26,444 nucleotides of DNA from the IMG/VR virus record IMGVR_UViG_3300046007_005026, positions 1 to 26,444 of that record; one strand, written 5' to 3'. The translations under genes and the position numbers were made by a program. This DNA comes from a virus. Positions 6,907 to 15,271 of the stretch are shown here, piece after piece (the first letter of the stretch is position 1; every line of letters begins with the position of its first letter). The notes beneath the pieces are model-generated. The model saw only the letters and a program-made list of their open reading frames with translations. It searched no databases and was not told the DNA's origin.

Positions 6907-8279
6907 ACGAGTTGACGTTGCTGTATACCCATTCGATGTCGATTGGGTATGGGCGTATGGGTGTCAAGTTGGCTGATGCTCTGGTTGATGCTGGTGTCAG
7001 GGTTTATGATTCGTTGGGTTTGGCCCCGGAGCATGAGCGTTCCACGGTCGGGTTCGATGAGTCTCGGAGTGCGCCGCCGCAGCCGACGAATGTGGTGTCG
7101 TGGATTTCGGTTCCGACTCATGCCCGCTGGTGGCATGAGAAGCAGTTCGCTTCGTGTTTTACGATGTGGGAGGCGAGCAATTTGCCGCCGTCGTTTCGTG
7201 ACACGCTGCATGAGTTCGATGTGTTGATGGTCCCGTCGGCTCAGAACCTGGAGTTGTTCGGCCAGTATCACGATGATGTGCGGTTCGTGCCGTTGGGTGT
7301 CGATTTGGACAAGTGGCATTTCCGTCCTCGGTCAACACCCGACAAGAATTTCGTGTTTCTGTGTGGCGGGTCGGGGAAGCGTAAGGGTGTGGACGTTGCG
7401 TTTGAGGCGTTCCGCACGGTGTTCAAGGGGTGGAAGAAGCGGTGGGGTCCTGAGCCGCAGTTGGTGTTGAAGAACCCGAAGGGCGAGGCGCAGTACCGTG
7501 GGTATGACCGGGTGTTGATGGTGTCTGGTCGCCTGTCCAACGAGGCTGAGATCGACCTGTATGCGTCGGCGCATTGTTATGTGCAGCCGTCCCGGGGTGA
7601 GGGGTTCGGGTTGCAGCCGTTGCAGGCTATGGCCCAGGGTTGCCCGACGATTTTGACGAACGCGCATGGGCATTCGTCGTTCGCGAATCTTGGTATCCCG
7701 TTGGGGTGGAGTTGGTCGAAGGCCGATTATTTCATTTATGGGGATGCTGGCGATTGGTGGGAGCCTGACCTTGATGAGTTGTGCGAGTTGATGTGGGATG
7801 TTTACAACAACTATCAGACGCATGAAGTGAAGGCGTCGGTCAACGCTCAGACTGTGATCCCTGCTGAGTTCAGTTGGCAGCGGTGCGCTGAACGGTTCAT
7901 CGACGCGCATGACGGTCAGTTGGCTGCCCCGTACAAGGGTGATGGGGCGTATCATTTCCCGTCGTATTTGCAGTATTTGGTGCGGGTGTCGAAGCCGTGG
8001 CAGGCTGAGATCGCCGGGTTGAACTATATGTGGCAGCCCGGCAAGGATTATTATGAGCCTGCCGATGTGAAGCGGATTCTGTTTGAGCGTGGCGTGTTGG
8101 ACCCTGCATGTTTGGAGGGGCCAGACCCGGGTTTGGCGGCGAATCAGATCGAACGGATCGGCGCGTATTCTGCCCACAAGGAGTGGTGCCCGACTTGCAA
8201 TCAGCAGTTGAACAGCCGCCCGGTGCGGGCCGATACGTTGTATCAAGAGATGGAGAACCAGGCTAACGCTTGGGGATGA
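6903..8279 (+). CDS. GT4-like glycosyltransferase with C-terminal zinc-knuckle tail
   Basis: A 458-aa GT-B-fold enzyme. Visible motifs are an N-terminal SIGYGRMGVKLADAL helix, a linker FVPLGVDLDKW (~128-138), the second Rossmann domain FVFLCGGSGKRKGVDVAFEAF (~150-170), and the donor-site loop SRGEGFGLQPLQAMAQGCP (~230-248). In the usual GT4 EX7E pair the first Glu is E233 but the second position is Gln (Q241). The last ~70 residues end with AYSAHKEWCPTCNQ, a His/Cys set that could bind zinc. The family transfers sugars from nucleotide-sugar donors. Its place among virion genes suggests glycosylation of a virion protein or phage DNA, but the acceptor cannot be read from sequence. Confidence 0.8.
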   Translation: MNELTLLYTHSMSIGYGRMGVKLADALVDAGVRVYDSLGLAPEHERSTVGFDESRSAPPQPTNVVSWISVPTHARWWHEKQFASCFTMWEASNLPPSFRDTLHEFDVLMVPSAQNLELFGQYHDDVRFVPLGVDLDKWHFRPRSTPDKNFVFLCGGSGKRKGVDVAFEAFRTVFKGWKKRWGPEPQLVLKNPKGEAQYRGYDRVLMVSGRLSNEAEIDLYASAHCYVQPSRGEGFGLQPLQAMAQGCPTILTNAHGHSSFANLGIPLGWSWSKADYFIYGDAGDWWEPDLDELCELMWDVYNNYQTHEVKASVNAQTVIPAEFSWQRCAERFIDAHDGQLAAPYKGDGAYHFPSYLQYLVRVSKPWQAEIAGLNYMWQPGKDYYEPADVKRILFERGVLDPACLEGPDPGLAANQIERIGAYSAHKEWCPTCNQQLNSRPVRADTLYQEMENQANAWG

Positions 8280-8310
8280 TGGTGTATCATTTTGAGATGA
8301 GTGTGATCCG

Positions 8311-9198
8311 ATGACTACGGCAAATGATCTGATTGATGCCACGTTGGATTGGGTTCTTGGCGGCGAGGACGAGAACGTCAATGTGCTGGCATCCCCGGCT
8401 ACGGCTAGCGACACGACGCTGACGTTCACTTATGAGATGGACGGCATCGTGCCAGGGTCGATGATCGCTGCCGGGTTGGAAGTGATGCGGGTGGTGCAGA
8501 CCAACCCGACTTCTAAGACGGCGACGGTGTTGCGGGGCCAGCGGGGTTCGTCTGCTGCAAGTCATTCGTCGGGTGCGATTGTTCAGGTTTCGCCCCGGTT
8601 TTCTCGCTGGTCGGTGTTCCGTGCCCTGAATGACGACATTGATTCGCTGTCGGGATACGGCCTGTTCCGCATCTCTACTGTCGATATCACATATAACGCT
8701 TCGGTGATGTCGTATGATCTGACTGGTGTGACGAACATCGACCAGATTTACTCTGTGCGGTATGAGGTTCCGGGGGCAACGAAGGAATGGCCGTTGCTCC
8801 GCCCGCAGGATTACCGTTTGGAGCGTCATGCGGAGACTGGTGATTTCCCGTCGGGGTTTTCGCTGACGATTTACCGTGATTGCTATTCGGGTCGGCTGGT
8901 GCGCGTGTCGTACAAGGCGCCATTTGTGCGGATGACGGCAGCGTCAGATAATGTGCAGACAGTTGCCGGGCTGCCCGCTACGGCAAATGATCTGCCGCCG
9001 TTGGGTGCGGCGATTCGTCTGGTGTCGGGCCATGAGGCTGGCCGTGTCGCTTACGAGAAGCAGCCGGATACCCGGCGTGCCCAGGAAGTGCCGGTGGGGG
9101 CGTCGCTGCAAACGGCGTCGGCGTGGACAAGGTTGCGTCAGCAGCGCATTGACGACGAGTTGCGTCGCCTGTCGCGCCGCTACCCGGTGAGGCGGTAA
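8311..9198 (+). CDS. Neck/tail adaptor-like virion protein
   Basis: A 295-aa protein. Residues ~30-95 form a beta-rich module ending in RGQRGSSAASHSSGAIVQVS, which recurs in related form in the tail-fibre gene at 11037. Residues ~95-240 contain RWSVFRALNDDIDSLSGYG and further alternating beta-strands. The C-terminus is a basic helix (RLRQQRIDDELRRLSRRYPV). Its location directly before the large tail protein, with a 1-bp overlap (TAATG), fits a head-to-tail connector or tail-tube-like component. No similarity to T7 gp11 can be claimed from inspection. Confidence 0.55.
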   Translation: MTTANDLIDATLDWVLGGEDENVNVLASPATASDTTLTFTYEMDGIVPGSMIAAGLEVMRVVQTNPTSKTATVLRGQRGSSAASHSSGAIVQVSPRFSRWSVFRALNDDIDSLSGYGLFRISTVDITYNASVMSYDLTGVTNIDQIYSVRYEVPGATKEWPLLRPQDYRLERHAETGDFPSGFSLTIYRDCYSGRLVRVSYKAPFVRMTAASDNVQTVAGLPATANDLPPLGAAIRLVSGHEAGRVAYEKQPDTRRAQEVPVGASLQTASAWTRLRQQRIDDELRRLSRRYPVRR

Positions 9199-11027
9199 TG
9201 AGCCTGAATTCGGGGTTCAACGCCCCGTTCTTTACGGGTACTGCTGCGACCACGTTGGTGCCATATAAGTTTGATGTGGCTGTCGCTGGTCGTGGCTACA
9301 TGCTTGATCGTGAGTACCTGTCGCAGACCCCGATGATTAGTTCGATTCGTGCTACTCGGACGCAGGGGGACGGGTCGAACGAGCCGGGTGAGCAGTCGTT
9401 GAACCCGGAGGATTTGTGGCGCCGGTCGCAACAGTCTTGGCATTTCGGTGCGGGTCAGACGTATCTGGATCGGGAGGATTCCAACCGGCGTCGGTTCCGT
9501 TCCAGTAAGGGAATCAACCCGTGGGTTGAAGGCAAGTTGTCTTTGCTGAATGGGACTACGCGGTCGTTGGCTGCGACGGGGACTGTGTTGCCGATGGTGG
9601 TTGCGGGGTCGCGCCTGTATGCGGCTGATGGGGCGACGCTGAAATACACGACTGATCTTTCTTCTTGGTCAACGGTTTCGGGTACGTCGGGGACGGCGAT
9701 TAGTTCGTTGGCGTCCGATGGGTACACGGTGTGGATCGCTGACGGTGTGGACATCCATAGCACGAATGCTGGTTCGACTTCGGCTTCGTTGCTGACGAAT
9801 AAAGACGCTGACATTCTCGGCTATGTGAAGGGCCGGTTGATGGTCGGCGCCGACAATGTGTTGACTTATATCACGAATGTGACGAATGGTTCGCATACCG
9901 ATTTGTGGACCCATCCGAATTCGAATTGGGCGTGGAAGGGTTTTGCGGAGTCGCCCGGGTACATCATCGCTGGTGGGAGTACGGACTCTAAGAGCATTCT
10001 CTACAAGATTACGATTACCGCTGAGGGGACGGCGTTGTCTGCCCCGTCGGTGGCTGGCGAACTACCCGATGGGGAAACCTTGTTCTCGGTGGGTTCGTAT
10101 CTCGGGTTCGTGTTCTTGGGTACGTCGAAGGGCGCCCGGTTCTGCACCGTTGACGGCAACGGCAATCTGACTATCGGGTCGTTGATCCCGACGCCGTACC
10201 CGGTGCGGTGCTTTGAAGGGCAGGACGAGTTCGTCTGGTTCGGATGGTCGAACTATGACGGCGTTTCGACTGGCTTGGGCCGGATGAGCCTGCGGACGTT
10301 TGCGGATACGGGGGCGTTGCTGCCTGCGTATGCGTCTGATCTGATGGTTACCAGCACGGCGAATGTGTTGAGTGTCAAGACGTTCAACGGCAAGCGGGTG
10401 TTTACCGTGTCGGGCGCTGGGGTTTATGTGGAGGACACAGCGAATCTGGTTGCGTCGGGGACGATCAATTGTGGCCGGTTCAACTTTGGTATCACCGAGT
10501 CGAAGATTCCGTCGTTTGTGGATGTGACGTTCGCGTCAGGGTTTGCTGGTTCGGTACAGACCGCTATCGCTGTGAATGGGAGTTCGACGTTCACGGCGGT
10601 GGGCACGCAGACGACAAGTTCTGCGAATCAGACGACGACGACGTTTGAGACTAACGCTAATGCGGTGGAGCAGGCCGAAGTCCAGTTCGTGTTGTCTCGG
10701 GGGACGACGACGACGCAGGGTCCGGTGGTTGAGCGGTACACGGTGCGGGCGCAGCCGGTGCCGCAGTTGCGCCGCCGGATCGTGTTGCCGTTGCTGTTGT
10801 CTGATCGTGTTCAGACCCGTGCAAGGTCTACGGTGACGTACGATACGGGCGAAGAATTGGGTGTGATTGAGGGTTGGCGGTCTACGAAGCAGGCGGTGAC
10901 CGTCCAGATCGGCCACGAATCGTATGCTTCTACCGTGGAAGATTTCGATTTTGTGGCTACTCACCCCACGAATGGGACGAGCCAGTTTTGGCACGGTACT
11001 TGTATCGTGCAGTTCAAGACTCTTTAG
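9198..11027 (+). CDS. Large tail protein with beta-propeller-like middle
   Basis: A 609-aa protein, the largest gene product in the window. The N-terminus contains SQQSWHFGAGQTYLDRED and RFRSSKGINPWVEGKLSLL (~residues 79-115), a signature of actinophage minor tail proteins. Residues ~115-430 consist of repeated four-strand-like blades of the type GSRLYAADGATLKYTTDLSS and GYTVWIADGVDIHSTNAG, which look like a beta-propeller. The C-terminal ~150 residues form further beta domains with a basic segment (VPQLRRRIVLPLLLSDRV). There is no transmembrane or tape-measure character. It is probably the tail nozzle or hub, or a baseplate/tail-tip protein. Confidence 0.65.
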   Translation: MSLNSGFNAPFFTGTAATTLVPYKFDVAVAGRGYMLDREYLSQTPMISSIRATRTQGDGSNEPGEQSLNPEDLWRRSQQSWHFGAGQTYLDREDSNRRRFRSSKGINPWVEGKLSLLNGTTRSLAATGTVLPMVVAGSRLYAADGATLKYTTDLSSWSTVSGTSGTAISSLASDGYTVWIADGVDIHSTNAGSTSASLLTNKDADILGYVKGRLMVGADNVLTYITNVTNGSHTDLWTHPNSNWAWKGFAESPGYIIAGGSTDSKSILYKITITAEGTALSAPSVAGELPDGETLFSVGSYLGFVFLGTSKGARFCTVDGNGNLTIGSLIPTPYPVRCFEGQDEFVWFGWSNYDGVSTGLGRMSLRTFADTGALLPAYASDLMVTSTANVLSVKTFNGKRVFTVSGAGVYVEDTANLVASGTINCGRFNFGITESKIPSFVDVTFASGFAGSVQTAIAVNGSSTFTAVGTQTTSSANQTTTTFETNANAVEQAEVQFVLSRGTTTTQGPVVERYTVRAQPVPQLRRRIVLPLLLSDRVQTRARSTVTYDTGEELGVIEGWRSTKQAVTVQIGHESYASTVEDFDFVATHPTNGTSQFWHGTCIVQFKTL

Positions 11028-11036
11028 GAGAATGTG

Positions 11037-12416
11037 ATGCCTTACACGCGCAAGGACTATGCGGGCGGTGCGGCGGATGCGACGCTCAACACCGGGATCA
11101 GCAATGCTGATACGACGATCACGTTGGCTGCGGCTACCGGCTGGCCAAGCGGCACGAACGGCCCGTTCGTCATCGTCATCAACCCTGGTACGTCGTCCGA
11201 GGAAAAAGTTCTCATCCAGAGCCGTAGTGGTACGTCGCTGACAGTTGCGACTTCGGGGCGTGGGTATGACGGGACGACCGCGGCGAGCCATTCTGCTGGT
11301 GCCACGGTGCGGCACAGCATTTCGGCTGTCGATTTCGATGAGGCGAACTATTGGGTGACTGAGTTGGCTGCGGCTGCGACTGCTGCCAATGATCTGATTA
11401 TTGCTGACGGCAATGATTCGCTGTCTCGGATTGCGAAGGGGTCGAACAGCACGGTTCTGGCTGTCGATTCGGGTGGGACGCTTGGATATACGACGGTTAC
11501 GTCAGCGATGATTACCGACGCGACTATCGCTACTGGTGATCTGGCTGATGGGGCGGTCACTAGCGCGAAGATCGCTGATGGGACGATTGTCGCTGGTGAT
11601 CTGGCAAGCAATTCGGTGACGACCGCGAAGATCGCTGACGATGCGGTGACTTCAGCGAAGATTCTGGATGGCACGATTGCTACTGGTGATCTTGCTGATG
11701 GTGCTGTGACTGATGCGAAGTTGCGTGATTCGGCTGCGTTGACGGTCATTGGGCGTTCTGCGAACAGTACGGGCGACCCGGCTGATATCGCGGCTGGGAC
11801 TGACGGGCATGTGTTGCGCCGGTCGGGTACGTCGCTGGGGTTCGGGACGGTTGCGACTGCGGGTATCGCTGATGATGCGGTGACGATCGCCAAGATCAGT
11901 CTTGCGAGCAATCCGACTACGGACACGCAGGCTTCTCGTAAGGCGTATGTTGATCTGAAGGGCCGTCAGGCAATCCTGAACGCGCAGAGCGCAACGCCAG
12001 TTGTCAACACGACTTCAACGGCGACGACCGCTTCGGGTGCCACCTCGCTGGCCGAGGTCACGATCACCGACCCAGGTTACGACATCTATGTGTGGGGTCA
12101 TGCGTCGATTGGTTGGTTCATCCAGCAGGGCACACAGTCCGCGGATTGGGCGTTGTGGTCGCTGATCATCACGGTCAACAGCGGTACAGGCGGTGCCGAT
12201 CAGGTCATCGACCGGCTGGATGTGCCGGTCAACAAGTTCCTGGTGGAAGCCCCGCTCGGTCTGTCAATCGGTTGCCCGTTGCGGCGCGTGTCGCGCGCAT
12301 CGGGTGCAAACACCGTTGTGAAGATGAAGGTATACCGCCAGGGTGGTAACGGCACTTTCTCTGTCGGCGGTGACGGGACCATGAACCATCTCCAGGTCTA
12401 CTGGGTGCAGCAGTAA
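11037..12416 (+). CDS. Tail fibre with DGTIxxxDLADGAVTxAKI repeats
   Basis: A 459-aa protein. The start is ATG 11037, six bases after AGGAG; the in-frame GTG at 11034 is less well spaced. The N-terminal ~100 residues carry a beta module ending GRGYDGTTAASHSAGATV, related to one in the protein at 8311, and are likely the virion-attachment part. Residues ~154-229 are tandem repeats of GDLADGAVTSAKIADGTI type, typical of trimeric fibre shafts. Residues ~300-459 form a compact Trp-rich beta tip (YDIYVWGHASIGWF, MNHLQVYWVQQ). Likely role is host receptor binding. It directly precedes the lysis genes. Confidence 0.75.
   Translation: MPYTRKDYAGGAADATLNTGISNADTTITLAAATGWPSGTNGPFVIVINPGTSSEEKVLIQSRSGTSLTVATSGRGYDGTTAASHSAGATVRHSISAVDFDEANYWVTELAAAATAANDLIIADGNDSLSRIAKGSNSTVLAVDSGGTLGYTTVTSAMITDATIATGDLADGAVTSAKIADGTIVAGDLASNSVTTAKIADDAVTSAKILDGTIATGDLADGAVTDAKLRDSAALTVIGRSANSTGDPADIAAGTDGHVLRRSGTSLGFGTVATAGIADDAVTIAKISLASNPTTDTQASRKAYVDLKGRQAILNAQSATPVVNTTSTATTASGATSLAEVTITDPGYDIYVWGHASIGWFIQQGTQSADWALWSLIITVNSGTGGADQVIDRLDVPVNKFLVEAPLGLSIGCPLRRVSRASGANTVVKMKVYRQGGNGTFSVGGDGTMNHLQVYWVQQ
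11496..11723 (+). repeat. Imperfect coding repeats of the tail-fibre shaft
   Basis: Units encode variants of (V/A)TSAKIADGTIxxGDLA, with recurring DNA strings such as GCTACTGGTGATCT (near 11530 and 11680) and GCGAAGATCGCTGATG or close variants. Such repeats form elongated trimeric shafts and often vary in copy number between related phages. Confidence 0.75.
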
Positions 12417-12426
12417 GGGGTATGTG

Positions 12427-12675
12427 ATGTTGTGGAAGCGTGAGCCTGCGCTGTTCTACGGGTTTGTGAACTCGGTGCTGGCCCTGGTGCTGGCGTTCGG
12501 GGTGAGCCTGACGACTGAGCAGATCGGTGCGATCCTGGCGGTTACGTCTACCGGGCTGGCTCTGATTACTCGCCGTCAGGTGAATCATGCGAATGTGCCG
12601 GTGCCGCCGTCGCCTGAGGACATCGGTCCTGGTGGTGTCGGGCCGAAGGCTGTGGTGCCTCCCGAGGTCCCGTAA
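12427..12675 (+). CDS. Holin candidate, two transmembrane helices
   Basis: An 82-aa protein with two hydrophobic stretches (FYGFVNSVLALVLAFGVSL, ~residues 10-28; IGAILAVTSTGLALITR, ~32-49) separated by a short turn, then a Pro-rich cytoplasmic-type tail (VPVPPSPEDIGPGGVG). The size and two-helix topology suit class II holins. It lies immediately before the endolysin, with a 1-bp overlap (TAATG). ATG 12427 is used; GTG 12424 would add one residue. Holins form membrane pores that release endolysin at the end of infection. An antiholin or other channel role cannot be excluded. Confidence 0.75.
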   Translation: MLWKREPALFYGFVNSVLALVLAFGVSLTTEQIGAILAVTSTGLALITRRQVNHANVPVPPSPEDIGPGGVGPKAVVPPEVP

Positions 12676-13451
12676 TGCTCGGGACGGTGTTCCATTATGC
12701 GGTCGTTCAGCCGATGGACGACCATGCCCAATGTGAGGCGCAGAAAGACGGCATCATTGCGATGCACGAACGGATGGGTTACCGCAAGGGCGGGGCCTAT
12801 AACGGTCATTTCTGTGTGCATGGGGGCTATTGGGTTTCGTATCGTGGGCCGAATGAGGCGACGGGTCATGCGTGGGCGAACCAGAACCTGAACGCATGGT
12901 GCTATCTAGCAACAGTTGATACGCCTGTTACTGATGCTGCGGCGCAGGCAGCATATGAATTGACTTGTATTGAGCCTGCTGGCCGCGACCAGATTTACCC
13001 CCATTCGGCGTTCTTCCCCACGGCTTGTTGCGGCGATCCGCTCCGAGAGTGGATTGCTAGTGGCGCATTGCCGCCTACACCGTCTAACATTCGTGTTGCA
13101 CAGGAGGAAGATGTGATTCTTGTTGGCCGTTCCCAAACCGACCCGAACCTTGTGGTCGCAGTCCACCCCGTGAATGGGGTGTTGGCTGTTGAGTTCACTT
13201 GTCGTGTCGGTGAGGAAGTGTTCGGCCTGCCTCCGTCAGCGGTCCCCTACTGCAACGGTACGGATGGGACGGGCCGTGGGGAGTTGCCGATTCGTTTCGT
13301 GTTGCCGCATGTGATTGATTGGCTGCGGCTGGTGCAGGGTCTGACGTTGGCTCCCCCGGTGGGAGGCGGCGGTAGTGGTGGCGGGGCGTCCGTGGAAGAT
13401 GTGCGTCGAATCGTTCGTGACGAAATCGACAAGACGCGCCTGTCGCACTAG
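12675..13451 (+). CDS. Endolysin, amidase_2/PGRP-fold N-acetylmuramoyl-L-alanine amidase
   Basis: A 258-aa protein. Residues ~1-125 match an amidase_2-type domain. H7 (VFHYA) and H110 followed at H-x7-C spacing by C118 (YPHSAFFPTACCGD) give the zinc triad seen in T7 lysozyme-like amidases. Segments such as GYWVSYRGPNEATGHAWANQ fit the core sheet. Residues ~145-215 form a separate beta-rich region, possibly wall-binding. A Gly-rich linker (GGGGSGGG) then leads to a C-terminal helix (SVEDVRRIVRDEIDKTRL) of a type common in actinophage lysins. It would cut the amide bond between MurNAc and the stem peptide. It is paired with the holin candidate. Confidence 0.8.
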   Translation: MLGTVFHYAVVQPMDDHAQCEAQKDGIIAMHERMGYRKGGAYNGHFCVHGGYWVSYRGPNEATGHAWANQNLNAWCYLATVDTPVTDAAAQAAYELTCIEPAGRDQIYPHSAFFPTACCGDPLREWIASGALPPTPSNIRVAQEEDVILVGRSQTDPNLVVAVHPVNGVLAVEFTCRVGEEVFGLPPSAVPYCNGTDGTGRGELPIRFVLPHVIDWLRLVQGLTLAPPVGGGGSGGGASVEDVRRIVRDEIDKTRLSH

Positions 13452-13458
13452 GTGAATG

Positions 13459-13578
13459 ATGGAAACGTGGCCGTCGTCGTGGCGTTCGCTCAGTTGGTTC
13501 AGCCTTCTCGGTGAGGCTGTCTGCTGGCTGGCGGAGAAGGTCGTCTGCCAGTTCGATCCGAGGCGGCAGTACCCGTGA
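13459..13578 (+). CDS. Tiny hypothetical protein (39 aa)
   Basis: Read directly from the sequence. The ATG at 13459 (an in-frame ATG at 13456 would add one residue) runs to TGA at 13576-13578. The product is Trp-rich and amphipathic: METWPSSWRSLSWFSLLG, then a short helix with two Cys (AVCWLAEKVVCQF) and a basic end RRQYP. It overlaps the GTG of the next gene (GTGA). Short peptides of this design recur between lysis and regulatory genes in actinophages. It may be membrane-associated and linked to lysis; the function is unknown. Confidence 0.5.
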   Translation: METWPSSWRSLSWFSLLGEAVCWLAEKVVCQFDPRRQYP

Positions 13579-13754
13579 GCGGGGCGATTGTTGCTATTGG
13601 GGCGACGCTTATCGGGGTGTCATTCACTTCGGTGATTGCGCTGATGGCATGGATGGTGCAGACCCTTTCGCGTACGAGTGGGATGCTGGCCGTAATGGAG
13701 GAACGGTCGGAGGATCACGAACGCCGGATCACAATGTTGGAGCAGGCTATTTAG
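13575..13754 (+). CDS. Small membrane protein, possible holin partner (59 aa)
   Basis: A GTG start overlaps the previous stop. The N-terminal ~28 residues are a single transmembrane helix (AIVAIGATLIGVSFTSVIAL), followed by a Met-rich amphipathic helix (MLAVMEERSEDHERRITMLE) that could form a coiled coil. One membrane span plus a short soluble coil is reminiscent of XhlA-like or accessory holin proteins, and the gene lies just downstream of the endolysin. It probably takes part in lysis, as an antiholin or spanin-like helper, but this is inferred from topology and position. Confidence 0.6.
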   Translation: MSGAIVAIGATLIGVSFTSVIALMAWMVQTLSRTSGMLAVMEERSEDHERRITMLEQAI

Positions 13755-13776
13755 CCTGTGTTGCAGGGGAGGCAGC

Positions 13777-14007
13777 ATGGCGAAGTTGAGTGATCTGTTG
13801 CGTATTGATGACCCTGAGCCTGTGTTCTGCAAGATGGGGTCTGTGATGCAGCAGTTGGACGAAGAAGATTTGGCTGCGTTGCAGGCAGCGTTCGCTGCGA
13901 AGGTGCCGTCCGAACGGATTTCTGAGGCGTTGCGCCGCTACGGGTATACGGTGTCTGGCCCGACGATCCGCCGTCATGTGCGCGAGGGGTGCGGGTGTCC
14001 TCGCTGA
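13777..14007 (+). CDS. Small helical, HTH-like hypothetical protein
   Basis: A 76-aa protein with a GGGAGG RBS just upstream. The core (LDEEDLAALQAAFAAKVPSERISEALRRYGYTVSGPTIRRH) reads as helix, then a helix-turn-helix-like element: the ISEALRRYGYTVSGPTIRRH segment places a turn before a candidate recognition helix (SGPTIRRHV). A short Cys-containing tail GCGCPR ends it. This style of protein is frequent in actinophages, often near terminase or nuclease genes, and may bind DNA. It overlaps the phosphoesterase gene by 13 bp with the start chosen there. Confidence 0.6.
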   Translation: MAKLSDLLRIDDPEPVFCKMGSVMQQLDEEDLAALQAAFAAKVPSERISEALRRYGYTVSGPTIRRHVREGCGCPR

Positions 14008-15083
14008 ACAGCGAGTTCTCGTCGCTGCTCGCCCATTGTGAGCAATGCGGTCGCCCGTTCGCACCGAAGTCTGCGTCGCATCGGTATTGCGAAGCGCAAT
14101 GTCGTGCTGATGCGGCGTCGCAACGTGAGCGGGCTGAGACTTTGCGGCGTCGGGAGACTGGTTTCGCTTGGCCTCCGGTTGTCCATGCGAAGCCGGTTGA
14201 GATCAAGGTGCCGGTGCGGAAACCGAAGAAGCAGGGCCGGTGGCGTACAGCGGTGGTGTTGCCCGACCCGCAGATTGGTTTCTGGCGTGACCTGTACGAC
14301 GGGAGTTTGACCCCGTTCCATGATGAGCGGGCATTGTCGATTGCGTTGCAGATCGTGGCCGACGAACGGCCTGATGTTGTGGTGTGGCTGGGCGACGTTT
14401 GTGATTTCGCATCCTTCGGTCGGTACCGGCAGGAGGCTGGGTTCGCGTTGACGGTGCAGCCGACGATTGATACGGCTCATGCGTGGATCGCGATGACTTG
14501 TGCGCTGGCGGGAGAGGTCCGGTTCTTGGAAGGGAACCACGATGCCCGGTTGCACACGGCGATGGTGGATAATGTGCAGGCTGCGGCGGGGGTGAGGCGC
14601 GCGAAGTCGGGTCCGCATGAGTGGCCTGCGATGTCGTTGCCTTCGCTGCTCCGGTTGGATGAACTAAACGTGAAGTATGTCGATGCTTACCCTGCGGGGG
14701 CGACATACCTAAATGATGGGATTGCTTGCGTACATGGACGCTTTCATGGGGCTCGGGCCATGCAACAGAACCTTGACCGCGAGCAAGTGTCAATCATCCA
14801 GGGTCACACGCATCATAAGCAAAGGGCTGCGAGGACGCGAAACCTGCGGGGTAAGCCCGCGTTCGCGTTTGCATATTCGCCTGGCACTCTTGCACGGGTG
14901 GATGGTGCCGTGCCGTCGCGGAACTCGGCGGTAGATGCGTTCGGTAGGCCGGTGAAATCGTGGGAGGATTGGCAGCAGGGGCTGGCGGTCGTCCGGTTCG
15001 ATGATCGGGATAGGTTCGCGTATGAGGACATCGACATTCTTGAAGGTTGGGCGATGCATAGAGGTCAGGAGTATGTGGCGTGA
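13995..15083 (+). CDS. Calcineurin-like metallophosphoesterase with N-terminal zinc finger
   Basis: A 362-aa protein. GTG 13995 is preferred because GAGGGG lies 5 nt upstream; GTG 13989 would add two residues. Residues 15-36 form a C-x2-C-x13-C-x3-C finger (CEQCG...YCEAQC). After a basic linker comes a metallophosphoesterase domain with all usual blocks: DPQ (91-93), GDVCD (133-137), GNHD (180-183), VHG (H247) and GHTHH (270-274). The first block is DxQ instead of DxH. The fold hydrolyses phosphodiesters or phosphomonoesters using two metal ions. The attached finger suggests a nucleic-acid substrate, but whether it is a nuclease or a phosphatase cannot be decided here. Confidence 0.85.
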   Translation: MSSLNSEFSSLLAHCEQCGRPFAPKSASHRYCEAQCRADAASQRERAETLRRRETGFAWPPVVHAKPVEIKVPVRKPKKQGRWRTAVVLPDPQIGFWRDLYDGSLTPFHDERALSIALQIVADERPDVVVWLGDVCDFASFGRYRQEAGFALTVQPTIDTAHAWIAMTCALAGEVRFLEGNHDARLHTAMVDNVQAAAGVRRAKSGPHEWPAMSLPSLLRLDELNVKYVDAYPAGATYLNDGIACVHGRFHGARAMQQNLDREQVSIIQGHTHHKQRAARTRNLRGKPAFAFAYSPGTLARVDGAVPSRNSAVDAFGRPVKSWEDWQQGLAVVRFDDRDRFAYEDIDILEGWAMHRGQEYVA

Positions 15084-15271
15084 GTGGCGTGAATGAGATT
15101 GACGAGATGGCGTCTGCGTTGGCGCAGTCTGCCTATCTAGTCGGTGTGTTCTATGGTGCGTTGCGCGATCAGCGGCTGCCCGACACGCTGATTGAAAGCA
15201 TCGTCCGTGATTGGCATTACGCGATGGTGACCGCGGTCGATGACGAATGGGCAGAGCAGGAAGATGGGTGA
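15080..15271 (+). CDS. Small hypothetical protein
   Basis: A 63-aa protein with a GTG start at 15080 overlapping the phosphoesterase stop (GTGA); a GTG at 15089 is an alternative. It is a single helical domain (EIDEMASALAQSAYLVGVFY, then LPDTLIESIVRDWHYAMVTA) with an acidic end, AEQEDG. It belongs to a series of tightly overlapping small genes. No motif gives a function. Confidence 0.5.
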   Translation: MSGVNEIDEMASALAQSAYLVGVFYGALRDQRLPDTLIESIVRDWHYAMVTAVDDEWAEQEDG

